Origin: BP-133 sp040756995
GTDB lineage: Bacteria; Actinomycetota; Acidimicrobiia; IMCC26256; BP-133
DNA length: 64,000 nt
Assembly (NCBI GenBank): GCA_040756995.1
Contig: JBFLYK010000033.1
Coordinates: 23,209-87,208, forward strand
Direction of reading: 5' to 3'
The translations under genes were made by a program, and so were the position numbers. Below, one piece after another: positions 8,021 through 16,934 of this stretch (position 1 is its first letter; each line of letters starts with the position of its first letter). Below the pieces are notes generated by a model, which was not told where the DNA came from, made no database searches, and saw nothing but the letters and a program-made list of their open reading frames with translations.

Positions 8021-8976
8021 GTCGACTCCTTGTGATCCTGACCGGTCTGTCTCGCTCGCACGGCTTTTCGGAGCCCGATGAGGCCATCCGCCGTCGGGCC
8101 ATTCCTGGGGCTCCGCTGGCGCAGTGCCACCAGAGCTCCGAAGCTCTTCTCGTTCGCGGCGGGGCCCTGGTCTCGTGCCACCGTGGCGGCGAGGGCCATG
8201 GACTCCGGCGGCGCCCCCCGACCGTCGGTGTCCGGGCCCTGATCGTGCGCCCGCTCCACGCTCTCGATTGCCTGTTCGCCCAGGTACGACGCCTGGACGA
8301 GGACCGGATCGGACAGGAAGTCTTCCGCGGTGCCCGTGGCGACGATCCGGCCCTTCGTCATGACGTAGGCCCGCTGGACGTACTTCAGCGCCAACTTGAT
8401 GTGCTGCTCCACCAGGAGCATGGCCACGCCCGTCTCGGCCACCGTCCGCAGCGCCTGAAAAAGGTCGGAGACAATGACCGGCGCCAGGCCGAGCGACATC
8501 TCGTCGATGATCAGCACCTTTGGACGACGGATCAGGGCCCGGCCGATGGCCAGCTGCTGCCGCTCGCCGCCCGACAGAGTGCCGGCCGACTGGATCCGGC
8601 GTTCGGCGAGCACCGGGAACAGCGTCGCCAACTCGTCGAAGCGGCTCCGGAACTCCTTGCCCGTCATCCCCGGCGAACTCAATCGCAGGTTCTCCTCGAC
8701 GGTCAGCCCTGCGAAGACGCCGCGGTGTTCGGGAACGTAGGCCATCCCGCGGCCGTAGAGCCCAGGGATCGACAAGCGCGACGTGTCGTCCCCGTCCAGG
8801 AGCACCCTGCCCCGCCACCGTGGTATGACCCCCACGGTGGCTGCCAGGGTCGTCGTCTTGCCGGCTCCGTTGGCGCCGAACAGCGCCACGATCTCGCCGC
8901 TGCGAACCTCGAGGTCGACGCCGTGGACGATCTCCGACCGCCCGTAGCCGGCGTGAAGCCCCTTGATCTCGATCAC
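8002..8976 (-). CDS. livF: ABC importer ATPase, LivF-type, with C-terminal extension
   Basis: 324 aa ATPase of a branched-chain amino-acid-type (HAAT) importer. Walker A GANGAGKTT, signature LSGGERQQ, Walker B LIIDE and the LivF-specific SLGLAP are all present. LivF is normally about 235 residues; here about 85 extra charged, low-complexity residues follow the SYLGE end. The start is GTG 8976 in a GTGA overlap with the livG stop, with GGAGG upstream. Within this cluster the importer more likely carries an aromatic or CoA-destined acid than an amino acid (inference). Confidence 0.9.
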   Translation of the reverse strand: MIEIKGLHAGYGRSEIVHGVDLEVRSGEIVALFGANGAGKTTTLAATVGVIPRWRGRVLLDGDDTSRLSIPGLYGRGMAYVPEHRGVFAGLTVEENLRLSSPGMTGKEFRSRFDELATLFPVLAERRIQSAGTLSGGERQQLAIGRALIRRPKVLIIDEMSLGLAPVIVSDLFQALRTVAETGVAMLLVEQHIKLALKYVQRAYVMTKGRIVATGTAEDFLSDPVLVQASYLGEQAIESVERAHDQGPDTDGRGAPPESMALAATVARDQGPAANEKSFGALVALRQRSPRNGPTADGLIGLRKAVRARQTGQDHKESTWAHLS

Positions 8977-9737
8977 GTCCGTGCCTCCGTGCCCCTGACC
9001 ACGGCTGGTCGGTCGGAGTCGACGTCTACACCGAGGTAGGCTTCGATGACGGTACGGTCGGCGCGGATCTGCTCGGGAGAGCCGTGGGCGAGCAACCGGC
9101 CGAAGTCCAGCACGTAGACGCGGTGGGCCGCGTTCATCACGACTTCCATGTCGTGCTCGATGAGCACCACGGCGGCGCCGAAGTCGTCGGGGAGGTTGGC
9201 AATGAGGGTGAGGAGCCGCTGCTTCTCGGCTCCGTGGAGGCCGGCGGCGGGTTCGTCGAGCAGCAGGAGCTTCGGTCGCGTCATCAGCGCCCGGGCGATG
9301 TCGACCTCGCGGAGCACGCCGGCTGGGAGGTCCCGCACGGAAGTGTGGAAATAGCGGGCCACTCCGACTGCTTCCGCCACCTGCGCCGCCTGCTCCACCA
9401 CGGCGGCCGTGCTGGTCTTCCACAAGTCGGCTGAAGCGGCGACGAGGTTCTCGAGAACGGAGTGCCCAAGCATGAGCGTGGGGGTCTGCAGCGTCCGTCC
9501 GATGCCCAGCCGTGCCCGCCGGAACATCGGAAGTTTCCCGAGGTCGTGCCCATCGACGCGGAGCGTTCCCCGAGCGACGGGCACCACGCCGCTCAGGGCG
9601 TTGAAGAACGTCGTCTTCCCGGCCCCGTTGGGACCAATGAGGCCGACGATCTCCTGTTGGTCGACGTGCAGGGAGACCGAGTCGAGGGCGACGAGCCCGC
9701 CGAAGCGGACCGTGACGTCGTCCGCGTCGAGGATCAT
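8973..9737 (-). CDS. livG: ABC importer ATPase, LivG-type
   Basis: 254 aa. Walker A GPNGAGKTT, Walker B LLLLDEPAAGL and a switch histidine (LIEHDMEVV) are present. The ABC signature is LPAGVLREV instead of the usual LSxGxxR, a notable change that still keeps the key glycine. It pairs with LivF to power the LivHM permease. The ATG at 9737 overlaps the livM stop by 4 bases, and its own stop overlaps the livF GTG, so all five importer genes are tightly coupled. Confidence 0.9.
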   Translation of the reverse strand: MILDADDVTVRFGGLVALDSVSLHVDQQEIVGLIGPNGAGKTTFFNALSGVVPVARGTLRVDGHDLGKLPMFRRARLGIGRTLQTPTLMLGHSVLENLVAASADLWKTSTAAVVEQAAQVAEAVGVARYFHTSVRDLPAGVLREVDIARALMTRPKLLLLDEPAAGLHGAEKQRLLTLIANLPDDFGAAVVLIEHDMEVVMNAAHRVYVLDFGRLLAHGSPEQIRADRTVIEAYLGVDVDSDRPAVVRGTEART

Positions 9738-10885
9738 CCCGCCGCCCGCTGGTGAACCTTGGACCGCAGGGTCCCGAGAGCCGACGTCCCGTTTCCGTTG
9801 ACGGCCCGAGGAGCGGGCGGGCGACCGACCCGCTCCGGGATGACCGGGGACGCAGCCGCGGAGGGGCCGGAAGCGACGCGGATCGGCGTGGCGAAGTGCA
9901 GCTCGGACCGCTTGCCGAGCACCAGGGAGACCAGCCCTCCGGGCCGGATCACCAGGACGGCGACGGCCAGGACGCCGCTCAGGATCTGGAACTGCGAGCC
10001 CCGCAGGAAGGACACAGACGAGAACACCTGGGGAACGCCGAAGTACAACAGGCCTCCCAGCAGGGCTCCCAGCGGGTGGAGGAGACCGCCAACGACGCTC
10101 ATGGCCAGATAGGTGATCGAGTTGAAGGCGCTGTAGTCCTCCCAGCCGGCCCGCTGGAGGAGCAGACCATAGAGGATGCCGGCCACGCCGGCGAGGCAGC
10201 CGCTGAGGACGAAGGTGCTCAGCTTCACCCGGGTTGGACTTACGCCCGAGAGCGCCGCCGTCGCCTCGCCGTCGCGCACGGAGTAGACGAGCAGGCCCCA
10301 GCGGGACGATCCGAGGGCTCGGGTGACGATCATGAGCAGCGTGACCGTCACGATGACCACCAGGGAGTAGTGCTGCTCGTTCTCGAACCACGTCGACCCG
10401 AGTTCGCTGCGCACGAAGGGGACACCGCTCAGGTACAGGCCCGAGAGCAGCCACTTCTGGAAGACGATTCGTTCGGCCACGACGGCGAAGCCGAACGACA
10501 GGATGGCGAGATTGACGCCTCGGAGTCGAAGGGCGGGAAGACCGATGAGCACCGCAGTCAGGGCCACGATGGTCAGGGTGACGGGAAGCGCAACGAGGAA
10601 CGGCAGATCGGAGACGGCCACCAGACGGGCCTGCACCAGTGCTCCGACTCCCATGAAGGCGGTCTGGGCCAGGCTCATCTGGCCGAGGTAACCGCTCAGG
10701 ACCACGAAGCTCAGGGCGACGAGCGAGAAAATGGCGACGGTGTTGATGACATACGCCCAGTAGCCGCCCGTGAGGAAGGAGATGGCGATCGCCACGCCGC
10801 CCACGGCGAGATACGGCGGCACGATCGACGTCAGCCGAACCCGTCTCGCCGTCACGGAGACCTCACCTTTGCCGTCTGACGCCAT
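9734..10885 (-). CDS. livM: ABC importer permease, LivM-type
   Basis: 383 aa inner-membrane permease with about eight to ten hydrophobic helices; the conserved LSFVVLSGYLGQMSLAQ stretch is the LivM signature region. A cytoplasmic C-terminal tail of roughly 60 polar residues (after LVSLVLGKRSEL) is longer than usual. It should form the translocation channel with LivH. ATG 10885 overlaps the last base of livH stop context (shared A of TGATG-type junction), so the two are co-translated. Confidence 0.9.
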   Translation of the reverse strand: MASDGKGEVSVTARRVRLTSIVPPYLAVGGVAIAISFLTGGYWAYVINTVAIFSLVALSFVVLSGYLGQMSLAQTAFMGVGALVQARLVAVSDLPFLVALPVTLTIVALTAVLIGLPALRLRGVNLAILSFGFAVVAERIVFQKWLLSGLYLSGVPFVRSELGSTWFENEQHYSLVVIVTVTLLMIVTRALGSSRWGLLVYSVRDGEATAALSGVSPTRVKLSTFVLSGCLAGVAGILYGLLLQRAGWEDYSAFNSITYLAMSVVGGLLHPLGALLGGLLYFGVPQVFSSVSFLRGSQFQILSGVLAVAVLVIRPGGLVSLVLGKRSELHFATPIRVASGPSAAASPVIPERVGRPPAPRAVNGNGTSALGTLRSKVHQRAAG

Positions 10886-11757
10886 CAGTGGGCGTCCCTC
10901 ATGCGGTTGGCCTGGAGGAAGGGCACCACGGCCAGTCCGGTGACCATGACGATGAACGGCAGAAGGTCGAGGTTGGTGGTCCAGAAGCCCCCCGAAACCC
11001 CGAGGTAGGCCTCGGCCATTCCCAATCCCACGCCGGCGGTCAGCGCCAGCCAGGGACGTTCCATACCGGCCAGGACGGACACCGCGAGGACCTTGATGAA
11101 CAGAAGGTTCTGGGTGCGGAGGTCACCGCCGATCAGGGGGGAGACCAGGACGCCGCCAAGCGCGGCCAGCGTCATCCCGCACATCCAGCCGAACGCCTCG
11201 ACGCGGTCGACCCTCAATCCGAGGGCGCGGGCGGAGTCCCGGTTCTCGGCCACCGCCCGCAGGGCCAGCCCCAGCCAGGCGCGCCGCAGGAACACTGACA
11301 ACCCCACCGCCAGCGCCGCCGCCGTGGCCGCCACGGCGACCTGGTGTGACGTCAGGCGAACCGTGGCGATGGCGAAGCTGGCATCCCCGAAGAAAGCCGG
11401 GACCGGGAGGAGGGTGTTGTAGAGCAGGGCGGTGATGCCCGTGATGCCGAGGGTCCAGCCGAGGATCACCGCCGCCCGAACCGTCTCCGACGCCGTGCGG
11501 ACGCGCCCCATGACGACACGTCCCGTCACGTAGCCCCCACCGATCCCGAAGAACAGGAGCGTGGCGACCAGGGCGAGGACTTTGGGCCAACCATCCTTCA
11601 CCCACGTTCCGAAGGTGAACGCGGCCAAGGTGGCCACTGCACCGGCTGCGAAGTTCAGCGTTCGAGTGGTCAGGTAGGTGACGACGATCCCGACGGCGAT
11701 GAGCCCATAGAGGACACCGGTCGCTGCTCCGGCCAGCAGCAGGCTGATCGTCCTCAC
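10885..11757 (-). CDS. livH: ABC importer permease, LivH-type
   Basis: 290 aa integral membrane protein, hydrophobic throughout. The N-terminal segment GVLYGLIAVGIVVTYLTTRTLNFAAG is characteristic of LivH permeases, and LRAVAENRDSARALG matches the cytoplasmic EAA-like loop. The start GTG 11757 (VRTISLLLAG) has GGGAG upstream; a 27-residue extension to 11838 overlaps the binding-protein gene and lacks an obvious ribosome site. It partners LivM. Confidence 0.9.
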   Translation of the reverse strand: MRTISLLLAGAATGVLYGLIAVGIVVTYLTTRTLNFAAGAVATLAAFTFGTWVKDGWPKVLALVATLLFFGIGGGYVTGRVVMGRVRTASETVRAAVILGWTLGITGITALLYNTLLPVPAFFGDASFAIATVRLTSHQVAVAATAAALAVGLSVFLRRAWLGLALRAVAENRDSARALGLRVDRVEAFGWMCGMTLAALGGVLVSPLIGGDLRTQNLLFIKVLAVSVLAGMERPWLALTAGVGLGMAEAYLGVSGGFWTTNLDLLPFIVMVTGLAVVPFLQANRMRDAH

Positions 11758-11806
11758 TGCCGCTCCCGAGGGCCGCTGGATGGCCCGGAGGTCGTCGTGG
11801 TGGCGG

Positions 11807-13390
11807 TCAGTAGCACGACCGCTCCGGCGAGGAGGCATAGGGATCGTCGATGGGCGGAAGCTCCTTGTAGTCGTTGTCGACGAACTGCAGGAACCCGAGC
11901 CGGTAGCTGGAGGGGCACTTGTGGGTGGGTTCCCAGCGGAGGTCGAAGAAGCTGTCGACCTGGAACGTCGTCGTGTCGAGGACCTGCTTCAGGGCGGTGC
12001 GGGTCAGGTTGGGTCCCACCCGCTTCGCCCCCTCGGCGAAGACCATCATCCCGGTGAAGGTGAAGCCGGGCCAGTTGTGGAAGTCGACGTTCTTTCCCGC
12101 CCGCTGGCGGACGATGGACAACGCCCGTCGCCATCCGGCGTCGGAGCTGTTGTTGTCCCACGCCTTGCCGGCCCCGAAGATGTAGAACGGCTCGGCGAAC
12201 TTGCCCACGGACTGCGGAACGGCCCGAGGCGCGGACTCCGGGGAGAACAACTGGTTGGGCTTGTAGCCCGCCCGCTGCTCGGCCAGCAGCAACTTGATCG
12301 CCTGGTCGGGGTGGAGCCACTGGTACACGCCGTCGGGGTTGTCGGAGCGGATCTGGACGAGTTGGGGCGTGTAGTCGGCGTGGTCGAACGGTACGCGGAT
12401 AACCCTCCTCACCTTTCCGCCGCCGGCCTTCATGGCCAAGTCGAACTCGGCAATGCCGGGGTCGTAGGACACGTCCGTGTGAGTGAGGAGGGAGACGGAC
12501 TTCCAGCCCTTCTCGAGCATGAACTTGGCGGCCACGTGCGACCAGCTTCGCTGGCCGGCACCCAGCGTCCAGAGCCACGGGTGGCCCCAGGTGTCGGGCA
12601 GCGAGCCGTCGCAGCCGACGACGGGAAGCTTGACCTGGTCCACGTACGACCCGATCACGTTGCAGGTATAGGGGTCGAACATGCCGCTGATGGCGAAGAC
12701 CTTGTCCTGCTCGACCATCTTCTTGACGGCTGCGAGGCCGGTCGGCGGGTCGATCTTCGTATCCCCCACGACGAATTCGAGCTTCCGACCGTGGATGCCG
12801 CCATTGGCGTTGATCTCCTGGAGGGCGGCCTGGAAGGTGGGGAACGAGTCCCTGCCGGTGAGCGGCGCAAGGGGGCCACTCAGAACGTGGAAGGTGCCGA
12901 GCTTGATCGTCTTGTCCGTGACACCCACGTCGGTGGCACCTCCTCCCGGCGTGGGCTGCGGGCTGCCCGGACCGGCCCCGGGAACGCCCCCGCCGGGTTG
13001 GGCGGTGGCTCGGTCGTTCGCCTTCCCCGCCCCTGGCGCGCTCGGACTGTTCGGCGAAGCCGTTGCGGCCGCCGGTCCCGCCCTGCCCACCGAACCGGCC
13101 GCCGGCGTGCCGGCGCCGTGGGCCGACGGGGTGTCGCTGGTGGACGGGCCGCCGTCCCCTGCCGTGGTGCTGTCCGCCGGGGCAGCCGCCTCTTCGCCGC
13201 TCAGCAGAGCAGTCGCGTCGCCGGGACCGTCCGCGTTGGTCGGGACGCCCGCCGCCTGCCCGACCGCGTTCATCCGGATCGCCTGCTCCGACGCACCACA
13301 TGCGCCGGCCACTAGCAGACAGCACGCCAGCGCGCCCGCGTACCTCCACGACGCTCTCCCACTGGCCAACCCCATGCCACTCCGTGACAT
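11807..13390 (-). CDS. livK: Lipoprotein substrate-binding protein of the Liv-type importer
   Basis: 527 aa. N-terminal lipoprotein signal (ALACCLLVAGAC, lipid Cys about residue 31), then a long Gly/Pro/Ala/Thr-rich linker (about residues 36-150), then a type I periplasmic-binding fold starting IKLGTFHVLSGPLAPL. The linker is unusually long and may reach through a thick envelope. The binding domain resembles those of receptors for amides, aromatic acids and branched amino acids; residues that would define the ligand cannot be assigned by eye. It is the first gene of the importer set, about 50 bases upstream of livH. Confidence 0.87.
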   Translation of the reverse strand: MSRSGMGLASGRASWRYAGALACCLLVAGACGASEQAIRMNAVGQAAGVPTNADGPGDATALLSGEEAAAPADSTTAGDGGPSTSDTPSAHGAGTPAAGSVGRAGPAAATASPNSPSAPGAGKANDRATAQPGGGVPGAGPGSPQPTPGGGATDVGVTDKTIKLGTFHVLSGPLAPLTGRDSFPTFQAALQEINANGGIHGRKLEFVVGDTKIDPPTGLAAVKKMVEQDKVFAISGMFDPYTCNVIGSYVDQVKLPVVGCDGSLPDTWGHPWLWTLGAGQRSWSHVAAKFMLEKGWKSVSLLTHTDVSYDPGIAEFDLAMKAGGGKVRRVIRVPFDHADYTPQLVQIRSDNPDGVYQWLHPDQAIKLLLAEQRAGYKPNQLFSPESAPRAVPQSVGKFAEPFYIFGAGKAWDNNSSDAGWRRALSIVRQRAGKNVDFHNWPGFTFTGMMVFAEGAKRVGPNLTRTALKQVLDTTTFQVDSFFDLRWEPTHKCPSSYRLGFLQFVDNDYKELPPIDDPYASSPERSCY

Positions 13391-13431
13391 CCGTCCCCCC
13401 GTTCGGATCTTTTCGTGCCCGCGAACCTGGC

Positions 13432-13842
13432 TCAGGCGAGCAGGTCTTCCCTGCCCTGTTCCTTCAGGTACTCCCGGTAGCGAGTGAAGGCTGGCTTCAT
13501 GAAGGGCAGGAGCTTCATCACGCTGGTCATTTTCCCTTCGGCCTTCACCTGCCCCTTGGCCATGGCCAGCGGCAGATTGAGCGCACCCAGGAAGAATTTG
13601 TGGCCGGTATCCGCCGCCATGGTGAGCGTCGCGTCGGCTTCGACTGCGCAGTCACCGATGTGGGACACCACTTTTCCGTCCCGGCACTCGATCGTCACCT
13701 CGAGCGGGGGGTCGCTGTAGACCCCCTTCATCACGAGGTTGGCGTTTCCCAGCTTGGGGCCGAGATCCGGGTCCTCGCCGATGAGCTCCCAGACCTTCCC
13801 GATGTACTGCGCTGCTTCGTCGCTGGACGTGAAGTAGGGCAT
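13432..13842 (-). CDS. SCP2 sterol-binding domain protein
   Basis: 136 aa single-domain SCP2 protein. The pattern CAVEADATLTMAADTGHKFFLGALNLPLAMAKGQVKAEG is the lipid-binding beta-sheet/helix core of the family. Such proteins bind acyl-CoA or sterol-like ligands and often lie in actinobacterial steroid, lipid and aromatic catabolic operons. It lies between a hypothetical protein and the binding-protein gene, all on the minus strand. Its presence is one of the better hints that the substrate is hydrophobic. Confidence 0.85.
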   Translation of the reverse strand: MPYFTSSDEAAQYIGKVWELIGEDPDLGPKLGNANLVMKGVYSDPPLEVTIECRDGKVVSHIGDCAVEADATLTMAADTGHKFFLGALNLPLAMAKGQVKAEGKMTSVMKLLPFMKPAFTRYREYLKEQGREDLLA

Positions 13843-13887
13843 GGTTCTCCTCGTCGGTGTCGAAACGCGGTTGCCGAGCCTCGGTCG

Positions 13888-14355
13888 CTAGACGGCCACC
13901 ACCGGCTTGCCGGCTCCCAGCTCGTCAAAGAAGGACTGCAACGTGTAGTTGTACTGAAAGAACTTCTCGAATTCGGTCATGGTCGCCGTCCTCAGGACCT
14001 CCAGAGGCCGGCGGATAAGCGTGAGGCGGTTGAGTGTGTGCTCCCGATCGGCCTTGCCGTGCGAGACGATGTTCTCGACCATCTCGCGCCATGCCGCCTC
14101 CGGCCCCCGGATGCGAAAGTCCGCCTCGAAGGCCTCGACGTCTTCGACGTCGCTCACGTCCTCGCATTCGTAATCGCTCAAGACCACTCCGAAATGGGTC
14201 TCGCCGTCTTCCCGCTCGACCGTGATGACGAACCTGCTGTCCGCCGTTCCGATCTTGCGGTACCGATCGGGCGAGGAATTCATCCCGTCCCGAAGCGCCT
14301 CCAGCCAGGCGAGCGAGGGGAAATCTTGAAGGATCTGCTCCTGGGTTGCGTCCAT
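13888..14355 (-). CDS. Uncharacterised protein, possibly SCP2-like
   Basis: 155 aa, not recognised with certainty. An N-terminal helix (EQILQDFPSLAWLEALRDGM) is followed by alternating strands and an acidic loop (SDVEDVEAFE). The segment FRIRGPEAAWREMVENI then LTLIRRPLEVLR resembles the second half of an SCP2 fold, and the neighbour at 13432 is SCP2. The start ATG 14355 follows CAGGACGG; the extension to 14415 is unlikely. A lipid- or acyl-CoA-binding role is a guess from context. Confidence 0.6.
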   Translation of the reverse strand: MDATQEQILQDFPSLAWLEALRDGMNSSPDRYRKIGTADSRFVITVEREDGETHFGVVLSDYECEDVSDVEDVEAFEADFRIRGPEAAWREMVENIVSHGKADREHTLNRLTLIRRPLEVLRTATMTEFEKFFQYNYTLQSFFDELGAGKPVVAV

Positions 14356-14387
14356 CTGCCGTCCTGTCGTTCGGCGCTGAGAAGCGC

Positions 14388-15479
14388 TCAGAAGGTGATG
14401 ACGCCTCGAATGCAATTGCCGGCCTTCATGTCCTCGAAGGCCAGTTCGATCTCGTCGAGGCGGTACGTCTTCGAAGCCAGCAGGTCGAGGTCGAGCCGGC
14501 CATCCAGGTAGAGGTCGACGAAGGCCGGAAGGTCTTCACCGGGAATGACGGATCCCCCGTTCGTCCCCGTCAGGACCTTTTGGAACAGCAGGCTGAAGAT
14601 GTCGATGGTCACCAGTCCGGTCATCTCCATGAGCCCGATGGCCACCACCGTCGCGCCGGGGCGGGCGGCCTCGAAGGCGCTGGCCAGTGTCCCGTCGGCG
14701 CCGACGGCATCGAAGGCGAAGTCCGCCCCCGTCCCGGTGATGCCGAGGACGGCGGCGGTGAGGTCCTGCTGGCCGACGTCGACCACGTGGGTGGCGCCGG
14801 CTCGCGTGGCGTAGTCCAGCTTCCGGGGATTGATGTCGGCCACGATGATGGGATGCGCCCCCGCCAGGCGCGCACCGAGCACGGCCGAGATGCCGACGCC
14901 GCCTGCGCCGACGATGACCACACTGGCGCCGGCCGGCACCTGCGCCCGACGGGTGACGGCTCCGATCCCGGTGGCGGCCCCACATCCGAGGAGGCAGATC
15001 CGGTCGAACGGCGCTTCCTTGGAGACGACAGCCACGGCCCGTTCGGGGACGACGGCGTATTCGGCGAAGCTCGACTGGCAGAAGAAGTGAGCCAGCTGCT
15101 CACCGTCCTCCGACTCGAGCCTCGAAGTGCCGTCGAGCATCGTCCCCCCGAAGACGACCTGGTTGCCGACCTCGCACTGGTGGATGCGGTTGGCTCGGCA
15201 GTTCTGGCAGGCGCCGCAGGACACGATGATGGAGCAGACGACGTGGTCACCGACACGGATGTTGGTGACGCCCTCGCCGACCTCCTCCACGATCCCCGCC
15301 CCCTCGTGACCGAGGATGACCGGGGTGGGAGCCGGGAGCTTTCCCTCGTACACGGAGAGATCGGTGTGGCAGACGCCGACGGCTTTGATCTTCACCAGTA
15401 CTTCGCCGCGTTGCGGAGTCGGCTTGGGAACCTCCTCGATGGCGAGCTTCCCGATGTCGTGCATCACCGCTGCTCTCAC
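14388..15479 (-). CDS. Zinc-dependent alcohol dehydrogenase (MDR family)
   Basis: 363 aa. Catalytic zinc ligands are visible in GVCHTD and GHEGAG, structural zinc ligands in CGACQNCRANRIHQC, and the NAD site in GAGGVG. The fold and length match class III / NDMA-dependent type actinobacterial alcohol dehydrogenases. Likely oxidises an alcohol made by the neighbouring diiron protein to an aldehyde, which the aldehyde dehydrogenase at 25429 could take to an acid. It follows the diiron gene by 48 bases. Confidence 0.9.
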   Translation of the reverse strand: MRAAVMHDIGKLAIEEVPKPTPQRGEVLVKIKAVGVCHTDLSVYEGKLPAPTPVILGHEGAGIVEEVGEGVTNIRVGDHVVCSIIVSCGACQNCRANRIHQCEVGNQVVFGGTMLDGTSRLESEDGEQLAHFFCQSSFAEYAVVPERAVAVVSKEAPFDRICLLGCGAATGIGAVTRRAQVPAGASVVIVGAGGVGISAVLGARLAGAHPIIVADINPRKLDYATRAGATHVVDVGQQDLTAAVLGITGTGADFAFDAVGADGTLASAFEAARPGATVVAIGLMEMTGLVTIDIFSLLFQKVLTGTNGGSVIPGEDLPAFVDLYLDGRLDLDLLASKTYRLDEIELAFEDMKAGNCIRGVITF

Positions 15480-15527
15480 TCGGCAGCTTCCTTTCTCGGT
15501 GCGGCGTGGTTGATCCGCCGGGCCAAT

Positions 15528-16799
15528 TCAGAACGGGGCGTCCTCGGGAAGCAGTGTCTTCCAACGCCATTCCAGCCCCATGGACTCGCAGCGGGCGAGG
15601 TACTCCTCCCGCACGACCGGGTACAGGCCCTCCTTGAGCCACGTCATCCCGTCGTCGATCTTCTCCACGCCTCCACCCGCCAGCACGGCGATCGGCTCGA
15701 CCAGGGACGGGTCGGTGAAGAGCGTGAAGAACAGCGTGTCGATCAGGCGGGCGGCCAGCTCCAGTTCCTTGACGGCCCGATCCTTGTCTTCCACCTGCTG
15801 CAGGTACGTCCGCAGCCGCATCTGGCCGTAGGAGACGTGCCGGGCCTCGTCCTGCATGCAGCGGCGGTAGATCTCCTTGTCCCCCTCGGTGGGCGAGATG
15901 TATTCGCCCATGCGGAACAAGCTGAGGATCAGCCCCTCGCCCGCCCCCTGGAGGGTGAAGTTGATCCATTCCATCGACGGCGCGTTGAGGATGATGAACG
16001 AGGCCCAGTCAGCGTTGGTGAAGTTCCCGGTGAGACCACCGGCAACCGCCGCCCGCTTCTTGAAGACCTCCAGGTGGCGCGCCTCGTCCATCCCCTGGGT
16101 GAGGTGGAACATGATGGCTTCGTGGTAGTCGTGCCCGATATAGGGGATGACCTCGGCCGCACCGACCCCGGCATCGAGTTCGAGCTGGGCCAGGAATGTC
16201 GCCAGCATGCCGCTGGCCTTGTTGATGGAGAACGGCAGCTTGCGGGTGTCCTCCTTGATCGACTCCCACGGGATGTCGCGGGTGGCACTCCACTGCCGGG
16301 CGACCGCCTCTTCATACAGCGGCACGGCGCTGTCGGCCCACACATGCTTCTTGTCCTTGAGGAACTGATGCCGGAACGTGCCGAGCATCGGTTGCGTAAT
16401 CTCCGCTCCCCGCAGCGTCTGGCCGACCTTGTCGGAGTTGTCGGGCACCGGGGCGCCGAGGGCCCTGTTGATGTCGAGCAGGGTCAACCCCCGCTTGCTG
16501 ATCTCGACTTCGCGCTGGCCCCAGAACTTGTCGTCGCGGTCCAGCCAACGGAGGTCGTAACTCCCGGCCGCCCAGTTGCCCCCGGCCTCCATCCAGATCG
16601 GGAACATGTGCTCGGCGTACGCGTCGAGCTTCGCCTCGGCGATCTCACGCTCCTCCTCGGTAGCGAACATCCAGCCGTCCTGGCGGAACTGCCACGTGTC
16701 GAAGCCGAACTCCAGAGGGTGCTCGGCGATCGGGAAGCCCTCGTACTGCGGCGGAAACTCGGCACGGCTCTCCGGGAGCTTCTCCTGCCCGTCGGTCAT
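15528..16799 (-). CDS. Ferritin-like diiron protein, putative oxygenase
   Basis: 423 aa. Two ExxH motifs (E239-A-R-H242 and E318-A-R-H321) in long helices predict a diiron centre of the ferritin/R2/monooxygenase superfamily; E208 and E288 regions could supply further ligands. Length is greater than ribonucleotide reductase R2 proteins, and I cannot assign a substrate. The ATG at 16799 (MTDGQEK) has GAGAGGGGA upstream; an ATG at 16844 near the transcription start is the alternative. As head of the minus-strand operon, preceded by a strong operator-covered promoter, it probably makes the first hydroxylation, fed by the ferredoxin at 5490. Confidence 0.78.
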   Translation of the reverse strand: MTDGQEKLPESRAEFPPQYEGFPIAEHPLEFGFDTWQFRQDGWMFATEEEREIAEAKLDAYAEHMFPIWMEAGGNWAAGSYDLRWLDRDDKFWGQREVEISKRGLTLLDINRALGAPVPDNSDKVGQTLRGAEITQPMLGTFRHQFLKDKKHVWADSAVPLYEEAVARQWSATRDIPWESIKEDTRKLPFSINKASGMLATFLAQLELDAGVGAAEVIPYIGHDYHEAIMFHLTQGMDEARHLEVFKKRAAVAGGLTGNFTNADWASFIILNAPSMEWINFTLQGAGEGLILSLFRMGEYISPTEGDKEIYRRCMQDEARHVSYGQMRLRTYLQQVEDKDRAVKELELAARLIDTLFFTLFTDPSLVEPIAVLAGGGVEKIDDGMTWLKEGLYPVVREEYLARCESMGLEWRWKTLLPEDAPF

Positions 16800-16863
16800 G
16801 GTGCTCGTTTCCCCTCTCACCTTCCGCCTCAGATTTTTTTCCACCGTCTGGTTGGATGAGACA

Positions 16864-16898
16864 AATGTAGGTCATTGGTATATGACTGTCAACGGTCA
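16864..16898 (-). promoter_or_regulatory. Strong promoter with palindromic operator over the -35 box
   Basis: On the minus strand, TTGACA (16892-16887), 17 bases, then TACATT (16869-16864) gives a near-consensus promoter for the diiron operon. The 16-bp site 16883-16898 (TGACTGTCAACGGTCA) fits the dyad TGACnGTnnACnGTCA and covers the -35 box, as a repressor site would. A second dyad, GTCAT-6-ATGAC, lies at 16871-16886 in the spacer. Confidence 0.78.
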
Positions 16899-16934
16899 TC
16901 GCCCCTGCTCATCCGCTTTTTCGAGGCCCGTTGG

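Noticed and set aside
6581..8818. 745-aa extended form of the exported protein
   Set aside because: The extra N-terminal part overlaps livF; the signal peptide with a good ribosome site begins at 8020.
7513..9039. 508-aa plus-strand frame opposite livF and the exported protein
   Set aside because: Typical high-GC shadow with Arg/Pro-rich text; minus strand has full Walker motifs.
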